From the NCBI GenBank assembly GCA_028753945.1, contig JAPNXP010000009.1, positions 5,084,001-5,148,000 on the forward strand: a stretch of 64,000 bases of DNA, written 5' to 3'. Both the position numbers and the translations under genes were made by a program. Below the pieces are notes generated by a model. It made no database searches, had not been told where the DNA came from, and was given only the letters and a program-made list of their open reading frames with translations. Positions within the stretch are counted from its first letter, which is position 1. Every line of letters starts with the position of its first letter. The stretch is from Hexactinellida sp. DTS-2022 (lineage: Eukaryota; Porifera; Hexactinellida). Positions 55,522-64,000 of the stretch are shown piece after piece.

Positions 55522-56997
55522 ATGACCAATCAATCATCTGGCCCACCTGCATCTTTCATACTAACTGAGAAAATGTTATCAAGTTCTCCGACCGAAGTTT
55601 TTGACATGTTAGAGCAGATTGGAGAAGGCGCTTATGGCGCTGTACATCGCGCTCAGCACAGAGAGTCTGGTCACATCTTAGCAATAAAACAGGTGAGCAT
55701 GGACACAGACCTCCAGGACATAATAAAAGAAATTACTATGATGCAGAATTGCGATTGCCCCCAGGTGGTGAAGTACTATGGATCGTACTTCAAGAAGCCA
55801 GAGCTCTGGATCATAATGGAGTTCTGTGGAGGTGGGTCTGTCTCTGACGTCATGCGGCTCAGACAAAAGCCCATGACTGAGTCTCAAATATCGACGATCT
55901 TTCAGCAAACGCTAGCAGGTCTGGAATACTTGCATCTCTGCAGAAAGATACACCGTGACGTCAAGGCTGGAAACATTTTACTGACCGACAGGGGAGATGC
56001 TAAGCTGGCTGACTTTGGAGTTGCAGGTCAGCTGACCGACACTCTCAATAAACGAAATACCATGATTGGGACACCTTTTTGGATGGCACCTGAAGTGATA
56101 CAGGAAATCGGCTATGACTGTCTGGCTGATGTATGGTCTGTAGGAATAACAGCGATAGAAATGGCAGAAGGCAAGCCGCCTTATGCGGACATCCACCCTA
56201 TGAGAGCCATTTTCATGATTCCAGCAAAGCCGCCGCCTCTCCTTAAGGACCCTGACAGATGGAGCAAGGACTTCAATGACTTCATCAGCAAGTGTCTTGT
56301 GAAGGACACAGAACACCGAGAGACGGCAACTGCGCTCATGAAGCATAAGTTCATTTCCTCGGCAGATAAACCCGAGACCCTTATTGAGGTTATCAAGGAG
56401 GCTCAGGCCATTAGAATTAAGAACCAGGATATGGTGGAGTCTTATGAGGACATAAACTCGCTAACAGAGACTGGAGAGACTCCCAAGACCGGGACCACCA
56501 TCATAACAGATTCTATTGTAACTGCAGAAAACTATTCTACACTTCAGAGCAACACTATGTTATCTCAGGACACAGGAACACTGGTCATTAATGACGACTC
56601 GTTGGTAATCAATGAAGACTGTGGAACGATGATGATAAACTCAGACAGTACACCAACCAAACCGTATAGAGCCCCTTTCCTTGATTTTATTGATTCCACT
56701 CCTCCCCACGAGCTGCCTAACGTTATGAACTCGAGTCTCTCAACAGTTAAAAAGTCGTCAGTTTGTTCTCCCACACAAAGACCAAGTCTGGTGATTAAGT
56801 TCCCCCACCTCCCTGCGGGCATGGATATGAAGACTTATCTAAGAGGACTCTCTCTACGAGAGCTACACGAAAAGCTCAGTAACTTAGACGCACTCATGGA
56901 CGATGAACTACATACTTTAAGAGAGAGATATCAGACCAAGAAATCCCCCATTCTAGCGGCTATTGACTCAAAAAAACGCAACAGCACTGCTAGCTAA
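55522..56997 (+). CDS. STK3/STK4 (hippo): MST1/2-type Ste20 kinase (Hippo) with SARAH domain
   Basis: 491 aa in one frame, close to the 487-491 aa of vertebrate MST1/2. The kinase domain spans ~27-278: Gly loop GEGAYG (34-39), Lys56, IHRDVKAGN (143-151, catalytic Asp146), DFG (164-166), the activation loop NKRNTMIGTPFWMAPE with Thr180 at the position of MST2 Thr180, and GITAIEMAEGKPPY. The C-terminal SARAH helix is at ~434-483 (LRGLSLRELHEKLSNLD, LHTLRERYQTKKSPILAAI). In animals this kinase phosphorylates LATS/Mob with Salvador to restrain Yorkie/YAP. The linker 300-420 is Ser/Thr-rich. The ATG lies 7 nt after a TCTTCATCAG acceptor-like site (AG at 55513-55514). AATAAA is at 57327-57332. Intron-free, but too intact and too similarly organised to its neighbours to be a lone retrocopy. 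Confidence 0.95.
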   Translation: MTNQSSGPPASFILTEKMLSSSPTEVFDMLEQIGEGAYGAVHRAQHRESGHILAIKQVSMDTDLQDIIKEITMMQNCDCPQVVKYYGSYFKKPELWIIMEFCGGGSVSDVMRLRQKPMTESQISTIFQQTLAGLEYLHLCRKIHRDVKAGNILLTDRGDAKLADFGVAGQLTDTLNKRNTMIGTPFWMAPEVIQEIGYDCLADVWSVGITAIEMAEGKPPYADIHPMRAIFMIPAKPPPLLKDPDRWSKDFNDFISKCLVKDTEHRETATALMKHKFISSADKPETLIEVIKEAQAIRIKNQDMVESYEDINSLTETGETPKTGTTIITDSIVTAENYSTLQSNTMLSQDTGTLVINDDSLVINEDCGTMMINSDSTPTKPYRAPFLDFIDSTPPHELPNVMNSSLSTVKKSSVCSPTQRPSLVIKFPHLPAGMDMKTYLRGLSLRELHEKLSNLDALMDDELHTLRERYQTKKSPILAAIDSKKRNSTAS

Positions 56998-57770
56998 TGC
57001 TTCGGTATTTGTAATAGAATTCCCTCAAATTATTCTTAAATGCTGTATATGGATTTCTTTGTGTCGCTGTGAAACAAATATGTATCTGTTTGTGTTCACT
57101 TCTGTTTTCTATTACTTAGGAGTCTTTGAATTAATATTAATTAATCCTTTATTTATTATGCCATTTGTTTTCTTAGTTGTTCTTAAATTCCTACATTCCA
57201 CCATCAAATATACAAACATATTTTTGTTGCAAGATCTCATGTAGTGTTTTAAAATGTGTTAGACAAAGTTTGTTTGAAATATTATAACATAAAATGGGTG
57301 AGTTGGGGTAAAAATTCTGATATGATAATAAAAGAACTTCTCTAATTATTCACAAAGCATACTAGCGTGTGTGTTGTAATTGAAAAGTAGGAGCTCCCAT
57401 GATAGCTATCCCAATTTGTATTCAACAATTAGATCGTATTTCAATAGTTCTCTCATGCTTAGGTAAATTCTTTGTTGGGGCATAATTGGAACCCTAATAA
57501 ATACCCTCAAGAATATAAATAAGTAATATTTTATATACAATTCAGCCACTTCAACAATTAGAATATTGTTACTAGAAAGTATATCTATGCGTGTTTTTTA
57601 TAATGATTACACACACAATTACGTTAAGCAAGTACTCTTAGACGAATTTATTTAATTAAGGTAATGCAGTTAGTGGACAAAAGTACTCTACCACTTCAAT
57701 TTATAGGTATTATATTTATGTTGAGTACCAACCACTATACTTAATTAAAACACACCTCTACATACTAATT
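56998..57770. other. 3' region of the kinase gene and AT-rich spacer
   Basis: Probable 3' untranslated region to about 57350 (AATAAA at 57327). The rest is AT-rich unique sequence with no frame worth calling. Confidence 0.5.
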
Positions 57771-57958
57771 CAGGCAGGTCTGCTTATTGTGAACAAGATT
57801 TCGTCTGCTTAATAGGAAGATTTTTTAATATGAACAAGCCCTATGATCCCAATTTAACAATTTATATAGTGTTTGGCACTGTTTGCATTAAGTTGAGTTC
57901 GCTTATTATGAACACAATTTTTGGTCCCTTGAATGTTCATAATAAAAGAACCTGACTG
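57771..57958. mobile_element. Pogo/Tigger-like MITE, family A, copy 3
   Basis: CAGGCAGGTCTG / ACCTGACTG ends and the same TTATTATGAACA interior as 7586-7779. TA at the right junction. Confidence 0.8.
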
Positions 57959-57963
57959 TATAT

Positions 57964-58177
57964 CAGGCTTTCATCCAGACAAAAATTTATGCGCGCCTAG
58001 ATTTAGTTTGAGCTCGTTCATTTTTCATTTTGTACGCCTAGTTTGCACATTTTGTATTAAGTCTATGGGAGCATTTCACGATATTGTACGCCTAGACACG
58101 ATTTTTGTACGCCTAGATTAAAATCCATCCAAATTACGCTCCTTTAGGAGCGCCCAATACGCCTGGATAACACCCTG
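57964..58177. mobile_element. hAT-type MITE (CAGGCTTTCATCC ends), copy 2
   Basis: Ends CAGGCTTTCATCCA / TGGATAACACCCTG, flanked by the 8-bp duplication CTGTATAT (57956-57963 and 58178-58185). It inserted exactly at the end of the preceding MITE. Confidence 0.88.
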
Positions 58178-58532
58178 CTGTATATCCTTTACCCACAACT
58201 TGTCAATTAAAAAATGTTAGTATCTCATCAAACTTATTGGTTTGGTTTATTAACAAGATATTGAGCACATAATCTATAATATATTCATTTATGAATAAAT
58301 TAAACTAAATATTATAATTCTGAAAGCCGAATTGGATTTTACATAATTCTTAATAATGCGTTCTTCGTTAAATTTATCGCTGTGACTTAAGTGCTACTAG
58401 TGTCTAACAATGAAATCTATACAGTAATACATTAGACATTTAAATGTTTTGAGGAATTATATGTTTAGAGTGATTTGATTACGAGGAATATTATCTGCCG
58501 TCAGATTTACAATTCAGGCTGAGGGCTGTGGC
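58178..58532. other. AT-rich intergenic sequence
   Basis: No gene, repeat or inverted structure that I can support. Confidence 0.5.
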
Positions 58533-59491
58533 CAGGGACGTCGCCACGGGGGGGGGGGGGGGCATAGGGGGGCAATGCCCCCCCTGGTAAAATATATAGA
58601 AAAATTATATTCCTCTGATTCATTGATGCTATTGAATTCAATTTAATGAGTTCACACTTTCCAATCCATTTGAGTCATATCCCTATACGAGGCTCCAATT
58701 TCCCCTATACATTGGTCAAGATCTCTAGACACCTCAAATTTTTTTCTCGCTCGTTTCGCTCGCTCGTCTAAAACGTAAATCTAACTTATATTGAAATGAA
58801 TTACACTAACCAAAGCATTTTATTAAGTGTGTCAAGATATACATACGAACATGTCATTTATTATAAATCAAAATGATCACTTAAGGACGCAGATAATATT
58901 GAAATATATAGTTTGTACAGAGAATCCGTGTACGCTTGAATAGGGTATTAATTTACACAAAACAAAATGCTACATTTTAGGGTTAGGCATTTTTTATGTA
59001 TTATTCGACAAACAATCAATAATTAAAGCAAACTAGTTATCCCTATACAAATTTATTACATGCCTGGACAGAACATCCAAAATGGTTGAAATCCCTGTAC
59101 GGTTGACAGGAATGGATTGTTAGTTATCTAGATACGCCTTGTAGGATATTCCAAATTATTTTGGCAACTTTTGTTCTAACTTATAATCAACTGTTTTACA
59201 AACCCAATACACCTTTTACTTTAGACCTGTTACCTGTCAAAATTGACTTTTACTGTCATTATAGCTGGTAGTTAAGCTGTAGTATTAGCTGGTGTTGCAA
59301 AATTATTGTTAATAGTATATTGATTTTTGTAGGCTACTTTTAATACTTTGAAAGAACATTAAACTACAACGCTTCATCTTCATCGCCTAGTTTTGGTAGC
59401 GTCAACTGCTAGATCTAACACCAATATAATGTTTGCCCCCCCTGACAATTTCTATGCCCCTCCTAAATGAAAAATCCTGGCAACGTCCCTG
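58533..59491. mobile_element. hAT-type element (CAGGGACGTCGCCA ends)
   Basis: Ends CAGGGACGTCGCCA and (reverse) CAGGGACGTTGCCA, flanked by the 8-bp duplication GCTGTGGC (58525-58532 and 59492-59499). A run of 18 G lies near the left end. Non-coding interior with a TCGCTCGTTTCGCTCGCTCG block. Confidence 0.9.
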
Positions 59492-59890
59492 GCTGTGGCC
59501 CGCACCACTATACCAAATCCGCTTTTTGCAAAGTGCGGCAGGTCTAGCGTGACATCACTTCGCCGCACCAATAATAATTTGTTTGCTACGGCCCTTTATA
59601 TTAAGATGATGAGCAAAACCAATAGGTAATGGCATAATCAAATTTTCTAATGTATAAGTACTGGCATAGGATACACATTATATGATTAATTTTTCTATTT
59701 TGCCCATTTGCCCATTTGCCCACAGATGTGGTAAACAATATCTATGAACTATCATAAACATTACATATTTTGAATTAATTACATTTTACTTGTTCCGACG
59801 TAGTGGCCTGTATTGAAACCACTGCCTTTTATTATTATTTGTTATTTTATTATTTTATTTAGATTGAAAATTACTTCTTTCTAATACAGG
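59492..59890. other. Intergenic sequence upstream of the NOA1-like gene
   Basis: 59560-59580 contains a GCGGCAGG/CGCCGCACC remnant. The rest is AT-rich and ends in a pyrimidine-rich TACTTCTTTCTAATACAG acceptor-like site (AG at 59888-59889) 8 nt before the ATG. Confidence 0.5.
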
Positions 59891-59897
59891 AGCAGCA

Positions 59898-61487
59898 ATG
59901 TCATATTTTTCTCTACGGAATTCACTTCTGACGTTGAGGTATCTTTTTCCAGTTCTTTGCTTAAAACAGTTGCAATACTATTCTGCAATTCATTTAATAA
60001 TCAAGAGTCGTACTTTCTCTAAGTTCCGTTCATGTGTTATCCATAGTCCTTATAATAAGTGTAATTATACTTTTTCTGTACAAAATATCCCTATCCGCTC
60101 TTATTCGCCGCACCCTCCACCTCACCCCCTTCATCTCTCTTGCAGCGGTTGTGGATCTAAATTCCAATCTACGAATTCCAAATTGCCGGGATTTATAGAT
60201 GAAAAGGGATTGGAGACAATAAATACTACAGTAGAACACTCATTGGTATGTGAGAGATGCTGTAAGTTGAGGAATCAGGAATCTCCCACTGATCTTTCTC
60301 AGTCCCACCACAAGTTTGCACAGATATTAAGCTCACTTGATCTATCAAATTCTATCATTCTACTAGTAATTGACCTTCTCATTTTCCCAGTAGGAGTGTA
60401 CCCTCACTGGCGCAAGCTTATTCCCGCTTTTACTCCCATTATTCTGCTGCTCAACAAGGTAGATCTGGTAGACGAGGCTGTTGCTGGAAGCGAGAAAGAA
60501 TGGGAACCTAGGGTTAAGAGAAGTGTACTTAAATACTTTAACAATGGACCTCTTAAGGATAGAGAAATTGTTAGAGTTGACTTTATAAGCGGGCTCAAAG
60601 GTACAGGAGTGCAGAACATGGCACGAATGTTTTCTTCTACTTACAAAGGGAGAAACATTTACATTTTTGGATGTACAAACTCTGGAAAGTCGACCCTCTT
60701 CAATCGGCTACAGAGAGATTTGTGGTTGATTGAGTCTCCCAATCCTACCGCGACACCCAACGTATTCAAAATGTCCACTGTGTCACGAGTACCCGGGACC
60801 ACGCTTGCGAACATCAGTGTTCCTATTCCGGTTCAGAAGGACCTCCAACGGGTAACTGGTACAATTGAAATGTACAAAGAAGGAATTACTGAACATTACG
60901 TCCACCCGGTCACTTCCAACGACATCCGTCTTCTGTCTTCTGTTAGAGGCAAACTATACGACTCTCCAGGAGTCGACCATGAACTTCAACTTCTCTCGTT
61001 CCTGAACTTAAAAGAGCAGGCCTTTGTGGTTCCAGACAAAATGATAAGAAGACGGACTTTTAATTTTGTGTCTGGTGAAACATTGCTTATTGGAGGATTG
61101 GCTAAAGTTTATTTTATGCATAAAACAAGTTCATCAGAAATTAAATTGCACGTGTTTTGCTCTCACAGAATTCCTCTCTTCGTGATTAAGCGGGACAAGC
61201 TTGATTCCTTCTTGAAAAAGTACCGATATTCTTCTCTCAAAGTCCCACAGTCATTGGAAGAAAGAGGCTCATCTTTTCCAGATTTAGTTGGAAAAGAATT
61301 AACCATCGAGGGGCTTCACCTGCCCTTACGAAGCTTGGACATTGTACTATCCGACCTTGGCTGGCTCAACTTGCACATGTCACTAAACCAATCGTGCACA
61401 ATAAAAGTGTATACCCCGAAAGGTAGAGGCATTGTAACAAGGGAACCCTTATTTCCGAAGTCTCATTTGTTCAAGAGTAACCGTTAA
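59898..61487 (+). CDS. NOA1: NOA1/YqeH-type circularly permuted mitochondrial GTPase
   Basis: 529 aa. Residues 1-60 are basic, with no acidic residue, and rich in Arg/Ser/Leu, as expected for a mitochondrial presequence. A zinc-finger-like segment has CSGCGSKFQS (82-91) with the PGFI motif (97-100) and a second pair CERC (118-121). The GTPase motifs come in permuted order: G4 NKVD (186-189), then G1 GCTNSGKST (258-266), PGTT (299-302) and G3 DSPG (355-358, usually DTPG). A conserved C-terminal YqeH-like region follows. Family members act in mitochondrial small-ribosome assembly or translation. ATTAAA lies at 61505-61510. Confidence 0.92.
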   Translation: MSYFSLRNSLLTLRYLFPVLCLKQLQYYSAIHLIIKSRTFSKFRSCVIHSPYNKCNYTFSVQNIPIRSYSPHPPPHPLHLSCSGCGSKFQSTNSKLPGFIDEKGLETINTTVEHSLVCERCCKLRNQESPTDLSQSHHKFAQILSSLDLSNSIILLVIDLLIFPVGVYPHWRKLIPAFTPIILLLNKVDLVDEAVAGSEKEWEPRVKRSVLKYFNNGPLKDREIVRVDFISGLKGTGVQNMARMFSSTYKGRNIYIFGCTNSGKSTLFNRLQRDLWLIESPNPTATPNVFKMSTVSRVPGTTLANISVPIPVQKDLQRVTGTIEMYKEGITEHYVHPVTSNDIRLLSSVRGKLYDSPGVDHELQLLSFLNLKEQAFVVPDKMIRRRTFNFVSGETLLIGGLAKVYFMHKTSSSEIKLHVFCSHRIPLFVIKRDKLDSFLKKYRYSSLKVPQSLEERGSSFPDLVGKELTIEGLHLPLRSLDIVLSDLGWLNLHMSLNQSCTIKVYTPKGRGIVTREPLFPKSHLFKSNR

Positions 61488-62347
61488 TTATATTCACTCA
61501 GGAAATTAAATGTATAAATCATTTGTAAGTGTAATTATCAATTATACTTAAAAAGGTGAATTTCCACGTGAAGCACATCTGGCTCAGTTCCTTGCGTAGT
61601 TAGGAATTAAGCGTTAGTTTTTTCACTTTTGCTAGATAATTCATTAGAGAATGTCTCCAGAGATACAGTGATATTGTTTCGCTAACTACTTGCAATAATT
61701 GCTATAGCTATTTCCTGGCTCTTATATTATAGTCTATTACCTCTGTGTGCATTACCACTTGGTTGAGAATTGAATTTATTCAATGCTTTTATCAATTAAT
61801 TGTATTTGTCACTTCGGTAAACTCACATCTTAATTGTCTTGTAGTATCTCTAATTAATATTCATTCGAACACCAGGCAATAGACAATGTAATCTAGAGTA
61901 GAACTACATTCTTTCTAGTTAATTCTATCGAGTATTACCCTTTCTGTGATGGATCCTTTTTTTGCCATCGATTTTGTTATAGCCTATCTACTAGCTACTG
62001 CAAACTTGTTTTAATGATCAATTTCTAATTTTATTGAACAATGAAATTATTTGTACAACAGATAAGTTAATTAAAGCCTAAGGGATCACTTTCCCGAATG
62101 GTATAATATTATTTTAAGTTTGACTGGAGTTCATTTGTTATTGAAATATTTAAGCAGCACGACTTAATTCTCCCTCTTGATGTTGAGTGAAGACTCGACT
62201 TTGTCCGACTATCGAGTGTCCACTGTATTAATTGAGAATTTAATGCCCAGCTACATTTTCATAATTTCAGCTTGTATTACAGTACATAACTATCATTAAT
62301 TCTAATTGACGAAATAATGCATTTTATGATTCTAGCAGTCTACCAGG
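61488..62347. other. Intergenic region between the NOA1-like and shugoshin-like genes
   Basis: AT-rich. 62160-62229 looks like a single pogo-like end (GTCCGACTATCGAGTGTCCACTGTA region) without a partner. An acceptor-like GATTCTAGCAG (AG at 62337-62338) lies 9 nt before the next ATG. Confidence 0.5.
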
Positions 62348-63244
62348 ATGCACAGTAATAGGAGGCGGACTAGAAATACAAAGTTTATGCTAGATAATGT
62401 AAAAACAGAACAAATATTTTCGACCCCATCATCTATAAAGGGTTTTTCTTTCGACAGAAATAACCACTTACTGGCTAAACAGAACAGCGAATTGAAGATA
62501 AGAGTGGCTCTCCTAGAGGAAAGACTCAATGCAATTAATGGTGAACTAGTTGAGTCCAAATTTGAATGTAATTCTCTAAGTGAAGCTAATAGTAAGTTAG
62601 AACTTCAGAACAAGCGACTGGAGAAGATGGGGCTCTATGGAACTCGTTATTTTGAGAAATTAGGCCGAAGCACTGAACTAATGGTAGAAAAGTTCAAGCA
62701 TTCACTAGAGCTAGAATCCAATCTTAATTCATCCCATCTCAGCACAAACTTGACTCTCTCTCTCGAATTAGACTCAACTGTTAAGAGAGAGAGAAGAGAG
62801 TTAACATCTATTAGCGAAGAGTATTTGGCTTCTAATTCCAATGAAGACACGCCTCAAATAGCTAAGAAGCAGTCTCGCTCAAGACAGCTATTTACGCAGA
62901 ACATTCTGTCAGACTACGATATAGTTAGAGAGAACAACTGGAGTTTTAATTCATCCGTCAAGAAGAAAGATAAATTTGAACCAGTCCTCAACTGCAGGCG
63001 CTTAAAAAGTCCGTATATATCAAGGAAACCCCAGGCTACTTCTGAAACAGATAAAGAAAATAGAGACACACCCGATGTTCTTGCTGTGAAGAGGATACTC
63101 AGAAATGCACCTAAAAAGAATTACGTAATTCTTCCACAAAATAGAAAATTAAGACAGGGAGACCAGCAGCTAGTTACTGTCAAACCGATTGTCAAGGATA
63201 CAACTTACAGCTCAGAGTCACGGATATACGATTTATCGGAATGA
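62348..63244 (+). CDS. SGO1-like: Shugoshin-like cohesin protector
   Basis: 298 aa. Residues ~38-95 form a strong coiled coil (NNHLLAKQNSELKIRVALLE, then RLNAINGELVES), as in the N-terminal PP2A-binding coiled coil of shugoshins. The middle is Ser-rich and low complexity. Residues 250-272 are a basic SGO-type motif (RNAPKKNYVILPQNRKLRQG), the region that binds phosphorylated H2A in known shugoshins. A DKENRD motif at 235-240 resembles a KEN box. Length and layout fit a small invertebrate shugoshin, but sequence conservation in this family is low. The next gene starts 260 bp downstream on the same strand. Confidence 0.72.
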   Translation: MHSNRRRTRNTKFMLDNVKTEQIFSTPSSIKGFSFDRNNHLLAKQNSELKIRVALLEERLNAINGELVESKFECNSLSEANSKLELQNKRLEKMGLYGTRYFEKLGRSTELMVEKFKHSLELESNLNSSHLSTNLTLSLELDSTVKRERRELTSISEEYLASNSNEDTPQIAKKQSRSRQLFTQNILSDYDIVRENNWSFNSSVKKKDKFEPVLNCRRLKSPYISRKPQATSETDKENRDTPDVLAVKRILRNAPKKNYVILPQNRKLRQGDQQLVTVKPIVKDTTYSSESRIYDLSE

Positions 63245-63442
63245 ATGGTAACATATACTACTAATATAATATAACGCACTCGTCTTGCACTATAATATTT
63301 GAACTATCTTCACTTCAAAACCTACCCTTCCTCTGTTCAATGAGAGACGCTTCTGTTTCAATTGCGTTTGACTTCTAATGTATATAACGAATTATTATGT
63401 CTAAATGCTAAATGAAATTATTATTATTATTATTATTACTAT

Positions 63443-63448
63443 AATAAA
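63443..63448 (+). other. Putative polyadenylation signal of the shugoshin-like gene
   Basis: AATAAA, 199 nt after the stop codon and ~55 nt before the acceptor-like AG of the next gene. Confidence 0.5.
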
Positions 63449-63504
63449 TACGTAAGTGGAATTTTAATTGTACGTATTTACATTTTACATTTAATTAGAT
63501 CAGG

Positions 63505-64000
63505 ATGACAACTTTACAGAAGTACAGAAATTTAGCCTCATTTTGTCCAAAAGAATTGGCTTATTATTTAGAAGGAAAGCATATAATCGATTTGAAGGAT
63601 TCAATTTTCAAGACCTTAGAGGAGGACCCTCTCTTTCACGAATCTGTAGTCGGACTCTCCACAAGAGATCATCAGATTCTTGCCTTGAAACAGTACAAAC
63701 GTTTTAATGAATACCAATTCGATGCACTTATTCCTTCTGACCTTACTTCTCTAAAAGTTGTAATCAATGAGGTTCTAGTTGCATTAGATATATCAGTAGC
63801 CGCTATACGAGGACTTAATGACGAGCTTTTCCAACATATATTAAGCGTGTTTACTCAGGACACAGAGATCGCACAAATTGGCAATAAGTGCTGTAGCTTG
63901 GAAGTGATTGGTAGTTTTGCATTGACAGAACTCAGTCATGGTAGCGACGTCAAGAGCATTCGAACTACTGCCACATATGACCCGACTAGCCAGGAGTTCG
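63505..64000 (+). CDS. ACOX3-like: Peroxisomal acyl-CoA oxidase (ACOX3-like), 5' part
   Basis: The frame is open from ATG 63505 to the window edge (165 codons, no intron); the 3' end is outside. Residues ~7-60 match the N-terminal acyl-CoA oxidase region (ASFCPKELAYYLEG, FKTLEEDPLF). Residues ~137-147 carry GSFALTELSHGSDV, the flavin/substrate-binding signature of this superfamily. The enzyme catalyses the first step of peroxisomal beta-oxidation, converting acyl-CoA to trans-2-enoyl-CoA with H2O2. The closest type appears to be ACOX3 by the N-terminal motif; the paralogue call is tentative. The ATG is 1 nt after an acceptor-like AG (63502-63503). Confidence 0.9.
   Translation, partial: MTTLQKYRNLASFCPKELAYYLEGKHIIDLKDSIFKTLEEDPLFHESVVGLSTRDHQILALKQYKRFNEYQFDALIPSDLTSLKVVINEVLVALDISVAAIRGLNDELFQHILSVFTQDTEIAQIGNKCCSLEVIGSFALTELSHGSDVKSIRTTATYDPTSQEF

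Noticed and set aside
55678..56822. Antisense and alternate frames within the MST kinase gene
   Set aside because: They are shadows of a highly conserved kinase frame on the + strand.
55522..56997. MST kinase as a processed retrocopy
   Set aside because: There is no poly-A tail or flanking direct repeat, and the frame is intact. The neighbouring host genes are equally intron-free, so lineage-wide intron poverty is simpler.

Overview
The window is eukaryotic and almost certainly from an animal. It is AT-rich and intron-poor. It carries a Hippo-pathway MST kinase with a SARAH tail, a Neuralized-family protein with a SOCS-box-like tail, a mitochondrial NOA1-type GTPase, a shugoshin-like cohesin protector and the start of a peroxisomal acyl-CoA oxidase. 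All five host genes are on the + strand, all lie in the last 17 kb, and each shows one uninterrupted open frame. I cannot place the phylum from sequence alone. Each host ATG sits 1-9 nt downstream of an AG that resembles a 3' splice site, which suggests spliced-leader trans-splicing or very short 5' exons.

From 1 to about 47.5 kb the window is a transposon graveyard. Four components dominate. (1) At least six Mutator-like (MULE) copies or derivatives encode a FLYWCH zinc finger and a MULE DDE domain; five of them also encode a C-terminal RING finger. Their ends are not simple inverted repeats but facing arrays of short tandem repeats (3698-6038, 14.3-16.3 kb, 22216-23768, 23893-25917, 26.9-28.3 kb, 49996-52800, 51484-52679). 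(2) hAT-type elements, from one old 5.3-kb autonomous copy (40048-45382) down to a 45-bp hairpin (32745-32789), mostly with readable 8-bp target duplications and nested up to three deep. (3) Many unrelated short TA-flanked inverted-repeat elements with CAGT...ACTG ends (pogo/Tigger-like). (4) A large non-coding foldback repeat family (called LFB here) that serves as landing ground; its best copy is spread over 28.7-38.2 kb. Two Ginger-type integrase elements are also present (21.5-26.1 kb, broken by two MULE insertions, and 33011-34528 with a 4-bp duplication).

From 47.5 kb onward the order is: NEURL2-like gene (47559-48368), small hAT elements, a broken RING-less MULE on the minus strand with another element inserted inside its FLYWCH codons (49996-52800), a 1.5-kb long-inverted-repeat element, two TA-flanked elements, the MST1/2 kinase (55522-56997), more small elements, the NOA1-like gene (59898-61487), the shugoshin-like gene (62348-63244) and the acyl-CoA oxidase running off the right edge (63505-64000). 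The host genes do not form an obvious pathway; the last two are only 260 bp apart and could be co-transcribed.

The item most deserving follow-up is the FLYWCH-MULE-RING transposon group with tandem-array ends. It includes a deletion derivative that keeps only the DNA-binding finger and the RING, a layout that would suit a repressor.
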